Of a stretch of 64,000 bases of DNA, positions 1 through 10,992 are shown piece after piece. The translations under genes and the position numbers were made by a program. Within the stretch, counting starts at the first letter, position 1. Every line of letters starts with the position of its first letter. This DNA comes from Chlorops oryzae (lineage: Eukaryota; Arthropoda; Insecta; Diptera; Chloropidae), in contig CM035806.1 of NCBI GenBank assembly GCA_020466095.1, forward strand, positions 7,567,751 through 7,631,750, in the 5' to 3' direction. The notes beneath the pieces were generated by a model. The model made no database searches. It worked only from the letters and a program-made list of their open reading frames with translations, and was not told the origin of the DNA.

Positions 1-1071
1 CGAATAAAAAAAAAAAAAAACCGACAAAAAGAATAACAACCATAAAAATTCAACTCGAAAGATTAACAACGATTGATTTGATTCATAAGAATAGGCTCAT
101 AAACGTTAAGGCGACTGACGGCGACATACCGCAGACAACAACATTTAAGACAACAACAAAAAAGCATAAAAATATATACATACATACATACATATGTATA
201 TGCAGATGGCATTCGCCATCTGAAGTTCAATAAACCAGTTAAGAATCCAAATGAACTCTACCGTCAAGAGAAAACAAAAGATGAAATTAAAAAAAAAAAA
301 AAATTAAAAAATTAAACATTTAAGGGTGTTATTGTCACGTTCTGTGATGTGTTATGCCGTAAGCTTGAAGCGAGAGGACGAAGTTAATTTGACAGGATAT
401 TTTTTTGGTTTTTCGAAATTTTTTTTATTTTTATTTATCATTTTTTTTTTGTTGCAGATCAAACTTAAACTTATCCATAACACTTTACTGCATGTTATAC
501 TCAAAACGAGGCAGAATAATTTTTTTCGTACTAAATTCGTCGACCTTTTTCATCATATTTTGTTATCTGATTTTGAGTTTAACAAATTTAAATTGAAAAA
601 AGATATGTATATGTATATGTATGTAAAAGAAATACAGTTCGATTTTGGGTCTAGGTGTTCATTAACCCTTCCAATGGAGTTGATCAAAATTAAAAATTGT
701 GAAAAGAAGAAGGAATTTCAAAAAATTTTACTTATAAATCTTTCTCTGACGCTAAATAAATACAGAAGAAAATTCATGAATCAGAGTTGCCAAACTCCTT
801 TGTTTTTAATGAGGAAAAGATCTGAAATTCTTCTTCTTGCATTTTCAAGGGTTGCGGCCTATCCCAGGGTCGAAAAAAAAAAACGCGACCAGTTCCTCCA
901 TTTTGTGCTGTCGCTTGCATCGTCCGAAGTAAGTCCTTCGGCCTCAAGATCCCATTTCATTGTGTCCATACAACGCTGTTTCGGAAGCAGAGTTACATTT
1001 CGTCAAAGCTCCAAACCTTCATTGATTTTTAATGAGGAAAAGATTTTATAGTTTTTACATAAGTATTTATA
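1..1071. other. AT-rich non-coding stretch
   Basis: Homopolymer A/T runs and a short CATA/GTAT microsatellite near 175-200. Open frames here have T-rich, low-complexity translations and no recognisable domain. I see no gene. Confidence 0.6.
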
Positions 1072-1289
1072 CACTGAGAGAACTTAACCATGATTTTTTT
1101 TTTAAAGGGCGCGAATTGTTATTCACAGTTTTCGAGCAGAAAAAAAATTTCAAAAGAAAAATTGTTGAGTCAACAAGATCTTTGGTTGATTTGAAAGGAA
1201 ATATGTTTAATTACATTTCTTTTCGTTCGGTATAATTCTCATTTGGTTTATAAAATAGGACATATAAGATATTTATTCATCTTAGAACT
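1072..1289 (+). mobile_element. Truncated TA-flanked MITE (CACTGAGAGAAC family)
   Basis: Starts CACTGAGAGAACTTAACC after a TA and matches 5522-5755 closely over its length. It stops where the mini-me copy at 1290 begins, so it looks cut by that insertion. The second copy (5522-6688) retains both ends. Confidence 0.7.
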
Positions 1290-2085
1290 TTTTATACCCG
1301 ACACACTCTGTGTCGAGGGTATATTGCGTTTCTGTGGTTGTGTGTAACACCCAGAACCAGTCGAGATAGACCATACAAAATATATATAGAAATGATCAGC
1401 GTCACCAGGAGATTCGATTTAGCCATGCTCGTCTGTCCGTCTGTTTGTATACAGTTATCTTATCGAAGGAGTTGAGCTATCTCGACAAAATTTGAGATGC
1501 GTGCTCACGGGGACATGAGTAAGAACAAGTTCGAGAATGGACCCGATCGGACCTATTTTAGGGGTACCTCCAGTACTAGGGTCTGTTATGAAAATCACAA
1601 AAACTGCTCTTAAACCGATGTTTTTCAAGATATTTTGATTAAATTTGGCATTTGAACATATTTTAGGCCAATTAATGTGATTTACAAAAATTAGAAAAAT
1701 GGGCGTGGCAGAAGGGCGTTTTTCGAAAATTGTCTCCTACTCCCGAAACGCCTATGGGACTTGAAAGAATATTGGCACTTATACTTCCTTTGTAGCCATA
1801 AACATCTTGCCCAACAATTTTCTTGATCGGTCCATTTTTAAGGGTACTTCCAGTACTAGGGTCTGCCATAAAAATCCCAAAAATGCCTCCAAATGGGACT
1901 TTTTCCTAATATTTCAATGAAACTTAGAATTTGAGCGTATATTTAAGCCTCCGATTGGAATTCAAAAAATTGGAAAAGTGGACGTGGCAAAGGGGCGGTT
2001 TTCATAAAGAAATTCAACAAAATGCGGTATATGGGGCTCCTTATGCCCTTAAACTCCTCTTGACTATAACACCCTTACTTGTTTT
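1290..2085 (+). mobile_element. mini-me-like (Helitron-related) repeat, copy A
   Basis: Begins at a short palindrome around ATACCCGACACACTC, followed by a TATATATAG tract, a short GTCCGTCTGTTTG tract and blocks such as CCAGTACTAGGGTCTG occurring twice inside. It ends at AACACCCTTACTTG. The whole unit recurs in reverse orientation at 45591-46391 and in part at 47845-48089. Dipteran mini-me elements are known for TA and GTCY proto-microsatellites; assignment to that class is by this layout. The open frame inside (1672-1869, -) is not a gene. Confidence 0.7.
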
Positions 2086-2094
2086 TTTTTAATA

Positions 2095-2923
2095 CAGTCA
2101 AAACTCTCTAAAATGGATTGTAAGAAACTGGAAAACAAATTCCTAGTTGAGGAATTTCCCAAGGAAAGGTATTTCAATTCCCAAATTGATGTGATTTATT
2201 TCCCTTTACGAAGATTTAGGGATAATTTGAACTATCTCGACATTACGCTGGGAAAATTAATTTTCTGAAATAAGTTGTTAAAATTTCCCCTCAATCTTGG
2301 TAAAGGGAAATAAATCACATCCATTTTCGAATTGAATTACCTTTCCCCGGGGAAAGGGAAAACAATCACATACCCGTATAGAGAGAAATTCGTTATAAGG
2401 AGGAAAAACAGGCACTACAAATGTAACGAAAAGCCTTGAGAAGATTCGCTATGGAAAGAGAAGAGGATATTTTAGAGGAGATCGTTATAGAGGAATTCGT
2501 TATATAGGAGTTCGTTATAGAGGAGTTCGTTAAAGAGGAGTTCGTTATAGAGGAGTTCGTTATAGAGGAGTTCGTTATAGAGGAGTTCGTTACAGAGGAG
2601 TTCGTTAAAGAGGAGTTCATTATAGAGGAGTTCGTTATAGAGGAGTTCGTTATAGAGGAGTTCGTTATAGAGGAGTTCGTTATAGAGGAGTTCGTTACAG
2701 AGGAGTTCGTTAAAGAGGAGTTCATTATAGAGGAATTCGTTAAAGAGGAGTTCGTTATAGGGGAGTTCGTTAAAGAGGAGTTCGTTATAGGGGAGTTCGT
2801 TATAGAGGAGTTCGTTATAGAGGAGTTCGTTAAAGAGGAGTTCGTTATAGAGGAGTTCGTTATAGAGGAGTTCGTTACAGAGGAGTTCGTTATATAGGAG
2901 TTCATTATAGAGAGTCTCGACTG
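2095..2923. mobile_element. pogo/Tigger-like non-autonomous element with TA TSD
   Basis: Left end CAGTCAAAACTCTCTA and right end (reverse complement) CAGTCGAGACTCTCTATA lie immediately inside TA dinucleotides at 2093-2094 and 2924-2925. CAGT-type ends with a TA target are typical of pogo/Tigger elements. The left half contains an imperfect palindrome (about 2140-2375, arms around GATGTGATTTATTTCCC). The right half is a 15-bp tandem array that continues the TIR motif. No transposase is present. Confidence 0.75.
2463..2910. repeat. 15-bp minisatellite (TATAGAGGAGTTCGT)n
   Basis: About 30 tandem 15-bp units with few substitutions (TATA/TAAA/TACA, GTTC/ATTC). Because 15 is a multiple of three, both long minus-strand frames here stay open by period alone and encode NSS/ELLYN-type repeats; neither is a gene. 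The array runs to the pogo-like TIR at 2905-2923. Confidence 0.95.
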
Positions 2924-2925
2924 TA

Positions 2926-3737
2926 TATGATATATTCATATTTGAAAAATATATCAGATATTTCGGCAAAAGAAACAAAAAGTGTAAATTTATTAAAGGA
3001 GAACGAAAATAAAACGAATCGATTTGACTTTCTGACGTTGTTTTCAAGATCACAAGATCTGAATAAATGGCTAAAAGCTAGCCAGCTATCACGTGCCTCT
3101 AAATATCCGTTATAATAAATGGCTCTCTTATTTTTGTTTTTTCTTTTTAAAGCTTAAACATTTGATCTTGTCCGGCCATAATTATATCTCTACATAAATA
3201 ATATGTTTGTAAATGGACACTTAAAAAAAAAAAAAAAAATTGAAAGCAGGCCCGTGGAGAGGAATTTCGTGTAGAGGAAAATATTTATTTGGGCGACTCT
3301 TTTGCAAAGCAACACCCTTTATCTCCCCCGATTTTTATCGCGATATCATCACTTCGATTTGTTACAAAATTGGTCACAAAACTAATATACCCCCAGGTTA
3401 AAAATTGGATTGCAAGAACCGCGAAACACAAAAAAAAAAAAAAAATAAATAAAAATAAAATAAATAAAGTGAAATAAACTTTGACGACTCGTGTACCAGG
3501 CACCGAACATTTTGCTTAAACACAGGCCTGTTGAATGGTGGGGAGGTGATTTGATTTCCCTCAGGCTCGGATTTTTTACAGGGGCCAAAAGTTCGGTGAG
3601 AGAGTCCAACTAAAAGTTTTTCAGTACTTCTGTTACCAGGTGGCTTACGGACTTTTCTTTCGGGTCACACGTGAGGCTTTTCAATTTCTCTTCAAGGTGA
3701 CAAGGTTGCTTCTCCATTTTGTAAGCTATTACATATA
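2926..3737. other. Non-coding, no clear feature
   Basis: Unique-looking AT-rich sequence with A runs at 3224-3239 and 3430-3443. No believable gene or element boundary found. Confidence 0.5.
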
Positions 3738-3985
3738 GCACATGTACGTCAAGAGTGTCATAACTCAAAATTTGAAATTTTTCAAAAATCGCAATTTAAC
3801 CGAATGTAGTCTGGGTGCATTTGTATGACGAAGAGACTGACATAACTGTTTTTTGCTCAGATTTGCAATGACATAAACGCGACTATGAGTGTGCGATTAC
3901 GTATACAGGTGACCTGTGAATACATTTCTTGAAATAACCGCAATTTAAAAAATTTTGAGTTGTGACACTCTTGAAGTACATGTGC
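3738..3985. mobile_element. Small TIR element (GCACATGTAC ends)
   Basis: Inverted ends of about 35 bp: GCACATGTACGTCAAGAGTG on the left and its near complement on the right, continuing through CATAACTCAAAATTT. About 248 bp, no coding. The TSD could not be fixed. Confidence 0.65.
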
Positions 3986-4356
3986 ATTATGTTCGAGGAT
4001 ATATGGGAACTTTTGGTTTTTGCACTTTTTGATCTCTAAGGGCCTGAAATTCCGCTCTACGGACCTGCTTATAGCCACAGTTATATTTATGGACCACAGT
4101 TGGAGCTTCTCATAATTAGCATTTTCGATTTTAGCATTGGCATTAGTCGTTGTCTTTAAATCTACTCTCCCAGCTAAACAAAAAAGCCACATACCATACC
4201 ATAAATAAAACTGAAAATAAGACAGAAAGAGAGCGGTAGATGGAGAGAGCGAAGGAGGGAGAAAAATTAAAAATATAAAAATCGCTAAAGCCGAGCTCAT
4301 AAATCACTCTGCTCTAGATCAAATTTAAGCTGCCTCCGGAGGAGCTGTGCTTCGGA
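3986..4356. other. Non-coding, no clear feature
   Basis: No repeat boundary or gene seen. The long minus-strand frame covering 3857-4300 overlaps the MITE and has no domain. Confidence 0.5.
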
Positions 4357-4360
4357 TTAA

Positions 4361-4524
4361 CCCTTTAATTCCTGGATCCGTCTCTAGACGGACTTTTTTC
4401 GAACAAATTTCCAAAAAAAAAAAAAAAATGAATAATAATAATTTCAGATTCGTGTTTTTCTACCTAAAATAAGTCATATCTGAAGTTGAAAATTGAAAAA
4501 AAAAAAAATTGTGGCATTAAAGGG
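4361..4524. mobile_element. TTAA-flanked MITE, piggyBac-like
   Basis: TTAA at 4357-4360 and 4525-4528 enclose inverted ends CCCTTTAATTCC and GGCATTAAAGGG. TTAA duplication is diagnostic of piggyBac-type transposition. The ends resemble the CCCTTTACTGC monomer edges in the satellites at 20548 and 35274. Confidence 0.8.
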
Positions 4525-4528
4525 TTAA

Positions 4529-5157
4529 ATGCATTTTTTCCTACCCCTCCCTCCATCAACTCACATTTAAATCACTTGGAACAATCGCGGCCAAGAGGTG
4601 ACACTTGTTTCTTCTTGTTCAAATGCACTTATACACCGTGTTCGTTACGGACCCCCATATGAGGAAGCTATTGACTTTTGATTATGTTAAACGCCCGCAG
4701 TGTTGTTGTTGATTGCTGATCTCTTATCTTTTGGAATTTTTATTGTGTTAATATAATTTGTGTCTTGCTGGGCATAACTGTTGAGCTGGTCGCAAGGTCG
4801 ACTAAAGTGGATTAAAAATTTTCGAAAAAGGCAATAAAGCTCAAACATGTTCGGGTGCTAAAATCACACACACAACACACGCACACAAGTTCGGCGAAGT
4901 GGAAACCTGGTTGCCGCACCTCCTAATGAGTACCTGCTTACGCGATAATACTCCAAATTGACGTTCGCAATTGATTTAAATCAGTACAAGTATTTCCGAC
5001 TCACCGTCAATGGGACGATTCGACGATGACGTGAGTGAGCTTTGACAACCGAGCCTACTAAAGAGTTTGTCGCAAAAATAATTCGAAAAATAATTATTGA
5101 AAATTTCAAATATGAAATCACGATTGAGCATTCAAGAGAATACATGTTACATATCAA
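4529..5157. other. Non-coding, no clear feature
   Basis: Contains a short CA-rich stretch (about 4866-4888) and nothing else I can name. Confidence 0.5.
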
Positions 5158-5521
5158 GGATGATAGATTATAAGGTTACGACAATCGTTACGATTAGGTT
5201 ACGACAATCAGAGGTTAAAATTTGATTCTTCTGCGCATGTACAATTGTGACGTTGCGTTAAAAGTCTTCTGATTGGTTGAAATTATTGAAAACTTTTGAC
5301 GGATGCAAAATTTTCAAGACAAAAAATTTAAATTAAAGAATTTATGTGTTTACAGCGTTGCCACTGACGGTCGAAAAATATACTACCAATTTGAAACTTT
5401 CATAGAACCTGGTTTTTACATACATACATACATCGTACAGAAAATTAGAAATTCTTGTAAAACGATCAATTAACACACACAAAAAAAAAACATTTAATAA
5501 CTTGAACTATCAGTAAAACTA

Positions 5522-6688
5522 CACTGAGAGAACTTAACCATGATTTTTTTTAAAAGGGCGCGCATTGTTATTCACAGTCCTTTTGATTTTCGAGCAGAAC
5601 GAAAATTTCAAAAGAAAAATTGTTGAGTCAACAACATTTTTGTTTGGTTTGAAAGAAATATTTTGAATTACATTTTTTTACGTTCGGTATAATTCTCATT
5701 TGTTTTATAAAATAGGACACATAAATTGTTTATTCATCTTAGAATTTTTTAAGCATTGCGAAAGCAGTCACAACAACGGAGCGACAAAATCGGATGAAAT
5801 CCATCCGATGGCTATTTTTTGGGGTTATAGCCGAAAATCCAATATTGCGAGAGCCCGATGCGAGACGCACGCAAATTTCGATACATTCAATCATATGGTT
5901 CAAGCTTCAATGTATCGCATTGCGAGACCTCGTAGCGAGAATATTTTGAAAAATTAAATATTTCTCGTTGCGAGGCAATTTGACAGGTTAATGATGTAGC
6001 TATTTTTTGAGTACTCGCTATTGGGTACTCGTTTAAATTCATAAATCAAATGCTGTTCACTGTTCCGTGAAAAAAAAAACTTTTGATATATTTCGTTAAT
6101 TTTGGTTCATTTTGAAAATGTTTTGAAAATTTTTGAAAATTTTTAATTTAAAATTTAGCTCAAGTAATAGCGTATAAATTTTATGAGCACTCGGTACTCG
6201 TTAGATTGGTACTTGGTTCAAATATTGCATTACTAGAAGCGAAATTATGCTATCATCTGCGTGACGCAAAAATCTCATTGGAGATTGAAATGCGTCACGC
6301 AAAACATTTTCGTGACGTCGCGCACTCTCGCATCGGGCTCTCGCAATATTGGATTTTGGGTTAATCTTCAGCAAAGGGCTCTGTGGCCATTTGCTTTGAA
6401 CGTTGAACGAATTTGTTATGACATTTCTTCTTGTATAGGTATTTTAGAAAATTTTTTTTTATTTTAAAAATTATCTTGTCATTCCAATTATGTCCGTGTT
6501 TAGTTCAACAATTTAAATTTAAATCCATTTTTGAAAATTATCATGTCAAATATGGTTGATTCAAATGGAAAATCTTTATTTTTTCCAACAAGAAAAATCG
6601 TTAAAATTAAAAATATTCCTTCTTGAAGTCGTTTTGTATGTTTTTCCTTTTGATTTAACCAGTTTTCTGGTTAATTTTTTTCTCTGTG
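5522..6688. mobile_element. TA-flanked MITE (CACTGAGAGAAC family), full length
   Basis: Left end CACTGAGAGAACTTAACC follows TA (5520-5521). Right end reads, in reverse complement, CACAGAGAAAAAAATTAACC and precedes TA (6689-6690). The first 230 bp match 1072-1289. The interior is interrupted by the inverted-repeat unit at 5831-6360. Confidence 0.7.
5831..6360. mobile_element. Inner TIR element (third nesting level)
   Basis: Ends CCGAAAATCCAATATTGCGA and its inverted near-copy continue through GAGCCCGATGCGAGA (arms about 35 bp). A second, CG-rich pair (GCGTCACGC) lies further in. No coding. TSD not resolved. Confidence 0.65.
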
Positions 6689-7309
6689 TATAAAATTTTC
6701 ACAAAAATATTTTGAAAAATTTACGCATCTTTGTGGCAGCACCAACAACAATGTCATCCTTGATACATATTTATAAAAAACAAGACCAATTTGATTCATA
6801 AGTATATCCTCTGATAATTAAGAAATTTTTTTTTTTAAGCATTTTTTTTTAGCCCGGGTGAAAATTTCAAATCACGAAAAGCTCCCATAACTTTTTTTTT
6901 TGTCTTTTTTTTGTTTCAATGAACCGAGATTTGAAGCTAGTTTTCCGGACAAATTTGACTCTCTTAAAAGGGGTCTAACGTAAAGAAAAAAAAAAAAAAA
7001 AAAAAACGGAAGTGGAAAAATAGAGAAGCTTTGAAGTTTCGAAGAGCATTGACATAAGATCATTTAAAGAAAAAATAAACTTTTTGTCACGTCCGAATAT
7101 ATCTGATTGCCTTTCTGATCTGCATATAAAAATCTGCAAGGTCTAGCATGAAAATTATCTCATTCATGACAAAGTGATAAGTGATATCATCGATGACATA
7201 TAGGTGACAGTATCATGCATGACACCTTGGTGGACATGCGATCGTAGAGGGGTGCTATTCATGTGCTTGAATCTCATTGGCTACTGATATTTAAATCAAG
7301 AGCGTTGAA

Positions 7310-7382
7310 GTGGCATAGAGGATGAGTGCTCGACTCAGAATCCGAATATCGCTGGTTCGATCCCTGGCTGAGGCGGAAAAAT
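7310..7382 (+). other. tRNA-like sequence (A and B boxes)
   Basis: A-box-like TGGCATAGAGGATGAGTGC is followed at normal spacing by B-box GGTTCGATCCC. The acceptor stem does not close, so this is a tRNA-derived or Pol III promoter-like stretch, not a tRNA gene. It lies inside the long-TIR element. Confidence 0.55.
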
Positions 7383-7997
7383 ATTGTTAAAAATAGATTT
7401 CAATTTTCAAAAACTTACGAAATATTCAAAGGGAAGACAAAGAAGAGAGTTTTCTATAAATTGACATTTAGTGAGATAAGAAATTGTGCTGCTCTCAAAT
7501 GCTTTTTTCCCCATCGCCACATGACATGTCATGCTTGGAGTCACCAGTGACATTTTCTAATCGCACGACGACACAAGAATGATAGAATATAAGATTACGA
7601 CATGCGCAGAATTTACTTTTATCCGAGCACTTGTGACGTTTTTGTTAGTGATGCCACAAAGATGCATAAAATTTTTAAAAATATTTCTGTAAACATTTTC
7701 CAGTTTTACTTTTAATTCAAGTTTTTTGTTTTTTGAATTCATAATCTCATATCTTAAAGACGATTTAAGTATGTAAGAGCCAGGTTTTGTGAAAGTATCA
7801 AATTGGTAGTATGTTTTTCGAACGTCAGTGGCAACGCTGTACACACATAAATTCTTTAATTTAAATTTTTTGTCTTAAAAAGTGTCAGCCGTCAAAAATT
7901 TTCAATAATTTCAACCAATCAGAATACTTTTAACGCTACGTCACAAGTGTACATGCGCAGAAGAATCAAATTTTGAAATCTAATTGTCGTAACCTTA

Positions 7998-8169
7998 GGG
8001 CCCATTTACACTTTTGACGTTTGACATCAAAAAAATTTGACTTCAAAATTTAAAGAGGTTTTTTTTGATTCAAAAAACGATTTTGATGTCAAAAATTCTT
8101 ACGTGTACACTTTTTGAAGATTGTTTTGACATAGATTTTGACAAAATTGTCAAATGTGTAAATGCCCCC
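7998..8169. mobile_element. Tourist-like MITE with TTA TSD
   Basis: TTA at 7995-7997 and 8170-8172 flank inverted ends GGGCCCATTTACAC and GTGTAAATGCCCCC; both arms continue with TTTGAC motifs. A 3-bp TTA/TAA target is the PIF/Harbinger habit. It interrupts the right arm of the long-TIR element. Confidence 0.8.
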
Positions 8170-8190
8170 TTAGAATCTTCATCATTGCGA

Positions 8191-9947
8191 CGACATATCA
8201 GCGGTGAATTCATTGTTCAACTCCTGTACAAATGTCATACAAAATGTCCAATGAAATCGAATCCGTTCCGGCTCCAAAGTCACCCTGACTTCATCGATCG
8301 GGACATTTCCCTCACAAAAATACCCTTAACACACACATACATATGTAAGTGTGTCACGTCCGTTTGAAAATGCCCATAAGCTTTCATGTTGGTATATTCA
8401 AGCGTGGTGGCTTAAAGATCGTATTTCCTGTCCGAGAGAACCGAAGGCCGTTTGGATTTATAGAGTCTTTAAAATAATTTTTTTTTTAATTTGAACACTG
8501 CGAAAAATTTGCCCAAAAAAAAAGGAAATCAAAATTAAATATTTTTTTCTGTGCATTTCCGTTCTTGTGCGACTCTCTGGCTATTCTTCAAAAATACCTG
8601 CAGGTATAACCTTTCACCAAAAAAAAAAAAAAAAAATTGTATCGCAATCAAAATTTCTCCTTTTTGAGATAATTACAAAAACGTAAGTGTACAGTCACAG
8701 TAACTACTATTTATGGAGCGGTTGACAGCTAAAGCTGTCATATTTGTTTTTGGTTTTTCATTTTCCTCAAATTCATTCGATTTCCTCGTATTTATTCATA
8801 TGAACGAATGAATTTCGATTGAAATATTTACTCAATTCAATGCAATTAAATTTTTCGCTAGAAAGCATTTTTGCCCTCTCTCGCTCTCTCTCTCACTCTC
8901 ACTGCAACGCGGACGGATAACATGCGGTGTGGAAATGCCGAAAATTTCTAGTATTAACAAAACATAGAGGTCGCGGATGGTGTGTTTGTATATTTTTCAT
9001 TTGTTTGCCGAATATTTGCAATATTTGCTCAAATTTTAATCGCTCGACCAATACTTCCATTTTATATATGGTGAATAAAAGCCGCTTATAAATAAGCAAA
9101 AATATACAAACGGTACGGCTGTATCTACTTTCAAATGCATATGCGGAACGGAGCCACAGGACCACATCAAAAAATGAAATGAATGAAATTTTAAAAAACC
9201 TCGCGCTTATGTCCAACACCGCCGACAACGACACCAAACAGCCCAGATTCCCAAAATGCATTCAGTCATCATACAATTGCAGTGGCAATTGTTGCCGGAA
9301 TCGGAGTCGGAGCACACGGACAATGGCCAGGATATGGGCGCTCGAGCGCCAGGGTGCCGGCTTTTCCTGTGGCATTACCGCATCCAAAGCAAACAAACAA
9401 AACAAACAAAACAAGCAAACAAACTTCATTCAATATACAAAATACAAAATACAAAATTCGAAAATAGAAATTTTCTATTGCATCAATAATAAATTGTTAT
9501 TCGTGGAAAAATAGTCTTTCCGCTCCGTCAAAGTAATTCTATTTTTAGTATACGCCGTGGATCGTGTTATTTTTTCAAATATTTTCTAAATACCCCAAAC
9601 AACAAACATGTGCATCAAGCTCAATATAGGGAGCGAAGTGGAGCTAACTACTAGTGGCCTGCCTTTATGCTCTGTGGCATGGACTGCCACTGCACACTGG
9701 GTGTAACTGAAGCTTCCCAGCGGCGCACAGTGCTTAGGCTTCATTCATTTCTTGGCAAAAAAAAAAGGATAATGAAACTAAATTTGAATGGAATTAAGAA
9801 AAAAAAAAAAACACCCAAGTTGCATTCAAACCGGCCACGCCTACTACCTCCTACTACCCCCAATACAAGCAAAAAATGAATTTTTCATTAAAATTTGTTT
9901 TCCTTTAATTCGAATTTTTTGAACTTTTGCACAAAGTTTTGTATTTA
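8191..9947. other. Non-coding stretch
   Basis: Includes CTCTCT tracts (8877-8900), an AAACAAACAAA tract (9390-9422) and 8350-8380, which resembles the end of the MITE at 13711-13914 (GTCCGTTTGAAAATGCCCATA). Overlapping frames at 9180-9510 on both strands show no domain. No gene called. Confidence 0.5.
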
Positions 9948-9951
9948 TTAA

Positions 9952-10681
9952 GGGGGTCTTCTCATTGAGCAACTTTTTTTTTTTTTTTTTGCATTTATTT
10001 ATAGCTTGGGTAGTTGTGAATATGCCCCTAAAAGGATTTTTTGAAATTCGAAATAGTTTAGAGGATATAGCCTTCTTTGTCGAGCAAGATCTGCGCTAAA
10101 ACGAGTAATTTTTGCGTTGCTTCAAACTTTAAACGCGTTTATCTCGAAACCACGTTTTTCGAACTGGCGGCCATGATATCTCCAGTTCAACTGAACCGAT
10201 TTTCATGAAACAAAGTGGAATCGACGCAGAATTGTCACCATTCTCGGGTGAACCTCGACCAAAATTTTAAAAAATTTTTTACTTTTTTTTTTTTTACACT
10301 AAACTACAAAAAAAAAAAGCCCGAAATTGAAATTTTTTTTTGAATGGCCGCCATTTTGTCAAAAAAAATCACAAAATTAAGCTTGAGGTTCACCCGAGAA
10401 TTACATCTATACTGATTATAACCCCGTTTTTTTTTCCATTTCGGACGCTCCGGAGACCCGGAATCGTGGCCGCCGTGACGACACCTATTTTTTTCACCAC
10501 CAACTTTGAAGTCTCATTACTTTTTGAACAGCCCACGTATCGAGGCAAAAAAATTTTTTATTTACTTTGAACCTTTTGTAATACAATAAATAAAAAAAGT
10601 TTTCAATTATTCTTTGCGTTTTCAAATAAGAATTTTTTTAAAAAAGGGTCCAAAAAACGGGTTTTCAATGAGAAGACCCCC
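9952..10681. mobile_element. TTAA-flanked element, piggyBac-like, copy 1
   Basis: TTAA at 9948-9951 and 10682-10685; perfect ends GGGGGTCTTCTCATTGA and TCAATGAGAAGACCCCC. About 730 bp with no transposase. It shares the internal block AACGCGTTTATCTC and the overall layout with 55314-56047, whose ends differ. Confidence 0.85.
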
Positions 10682-10735
10682 TTAAACAAAAATATCCTGA
10701 AAGTTTCATCAAAATTGGTCCACCAATTTCATTAC

Positions 10736-10984
10736 CAGGGCTCGGATTTTGTTGACTTTTATAAATTTAAAGCATACTTTAAGGAGTAAAGTTTTTATTT
10801 AACTCACATAAAGTTACGACTCAAGTCGATTTTTAACTTCAATATAAATTTTTTTGAAATACGAGTAAGACAAGCGGTTTGAATTTCAACTTTGCTAAAC
10901 TTATTCCTAAAATGTTAGTTAGAAAAATTTTTGCTCCTTTAAGTATGCTTCAAATTTATAAAAGCCAACAAAATCCGAGCCCTG
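10736..10984. mobile_element. hAT-like MITE, TSD TTCATTAC
   Basis: Identical 8-bp TTCATTAC at 10728-10735 and 10985-10992. Inverted ends of about 50 bp start CAGGGCTCGGATTTTGTTG. 249 bp, non-coding. Confidence 0.9.
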
Positions 10985-10992
10985 TTCATTAC

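Larger units (their letters stand above)
5158..8190. mobile_element. Long-TIR element with nested insertions
   Basis: Arms 5198-5425 and 7767-7994 are inverted copies of about 228 bp (e.g. GGTTACGACAAT, then GATTCTTCTGCGCATGTACA, ending near ACCTGG...TTACATAC). Similarity continues outward as GATGATAGATTATAAGG on the left, and resumes on the right beyond the 172-bp insertion at 7998-8169. The interior holds a TA-flanked MITE (5522-6688) and a tRNA-like stretch (7310-7382). No transposase recognised. Outer limits are approximate. Confidence 0.7.

Noticed and set aside
326..1051. 241-residue + strand frame
   Set aside because: Low-complexity Phe/Leu/Lys-rich translation of AT-rich DNA, no domain, alternative start.
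2393..3053. 170- and 193-residue asparagine/serine and leucine/asparagine repeat frames
   Set aside because: The 15-bp minisatellite is a multiple of three and stays open in two frames; no unique coding part with a domain.
9179..9514. Overlapping frames with CxxC and serine/arginine content as a gene
   Set aside because: Several frames on both strands are equally open, no splice or domain support, and the 3' part is an AAAC simple repeat.
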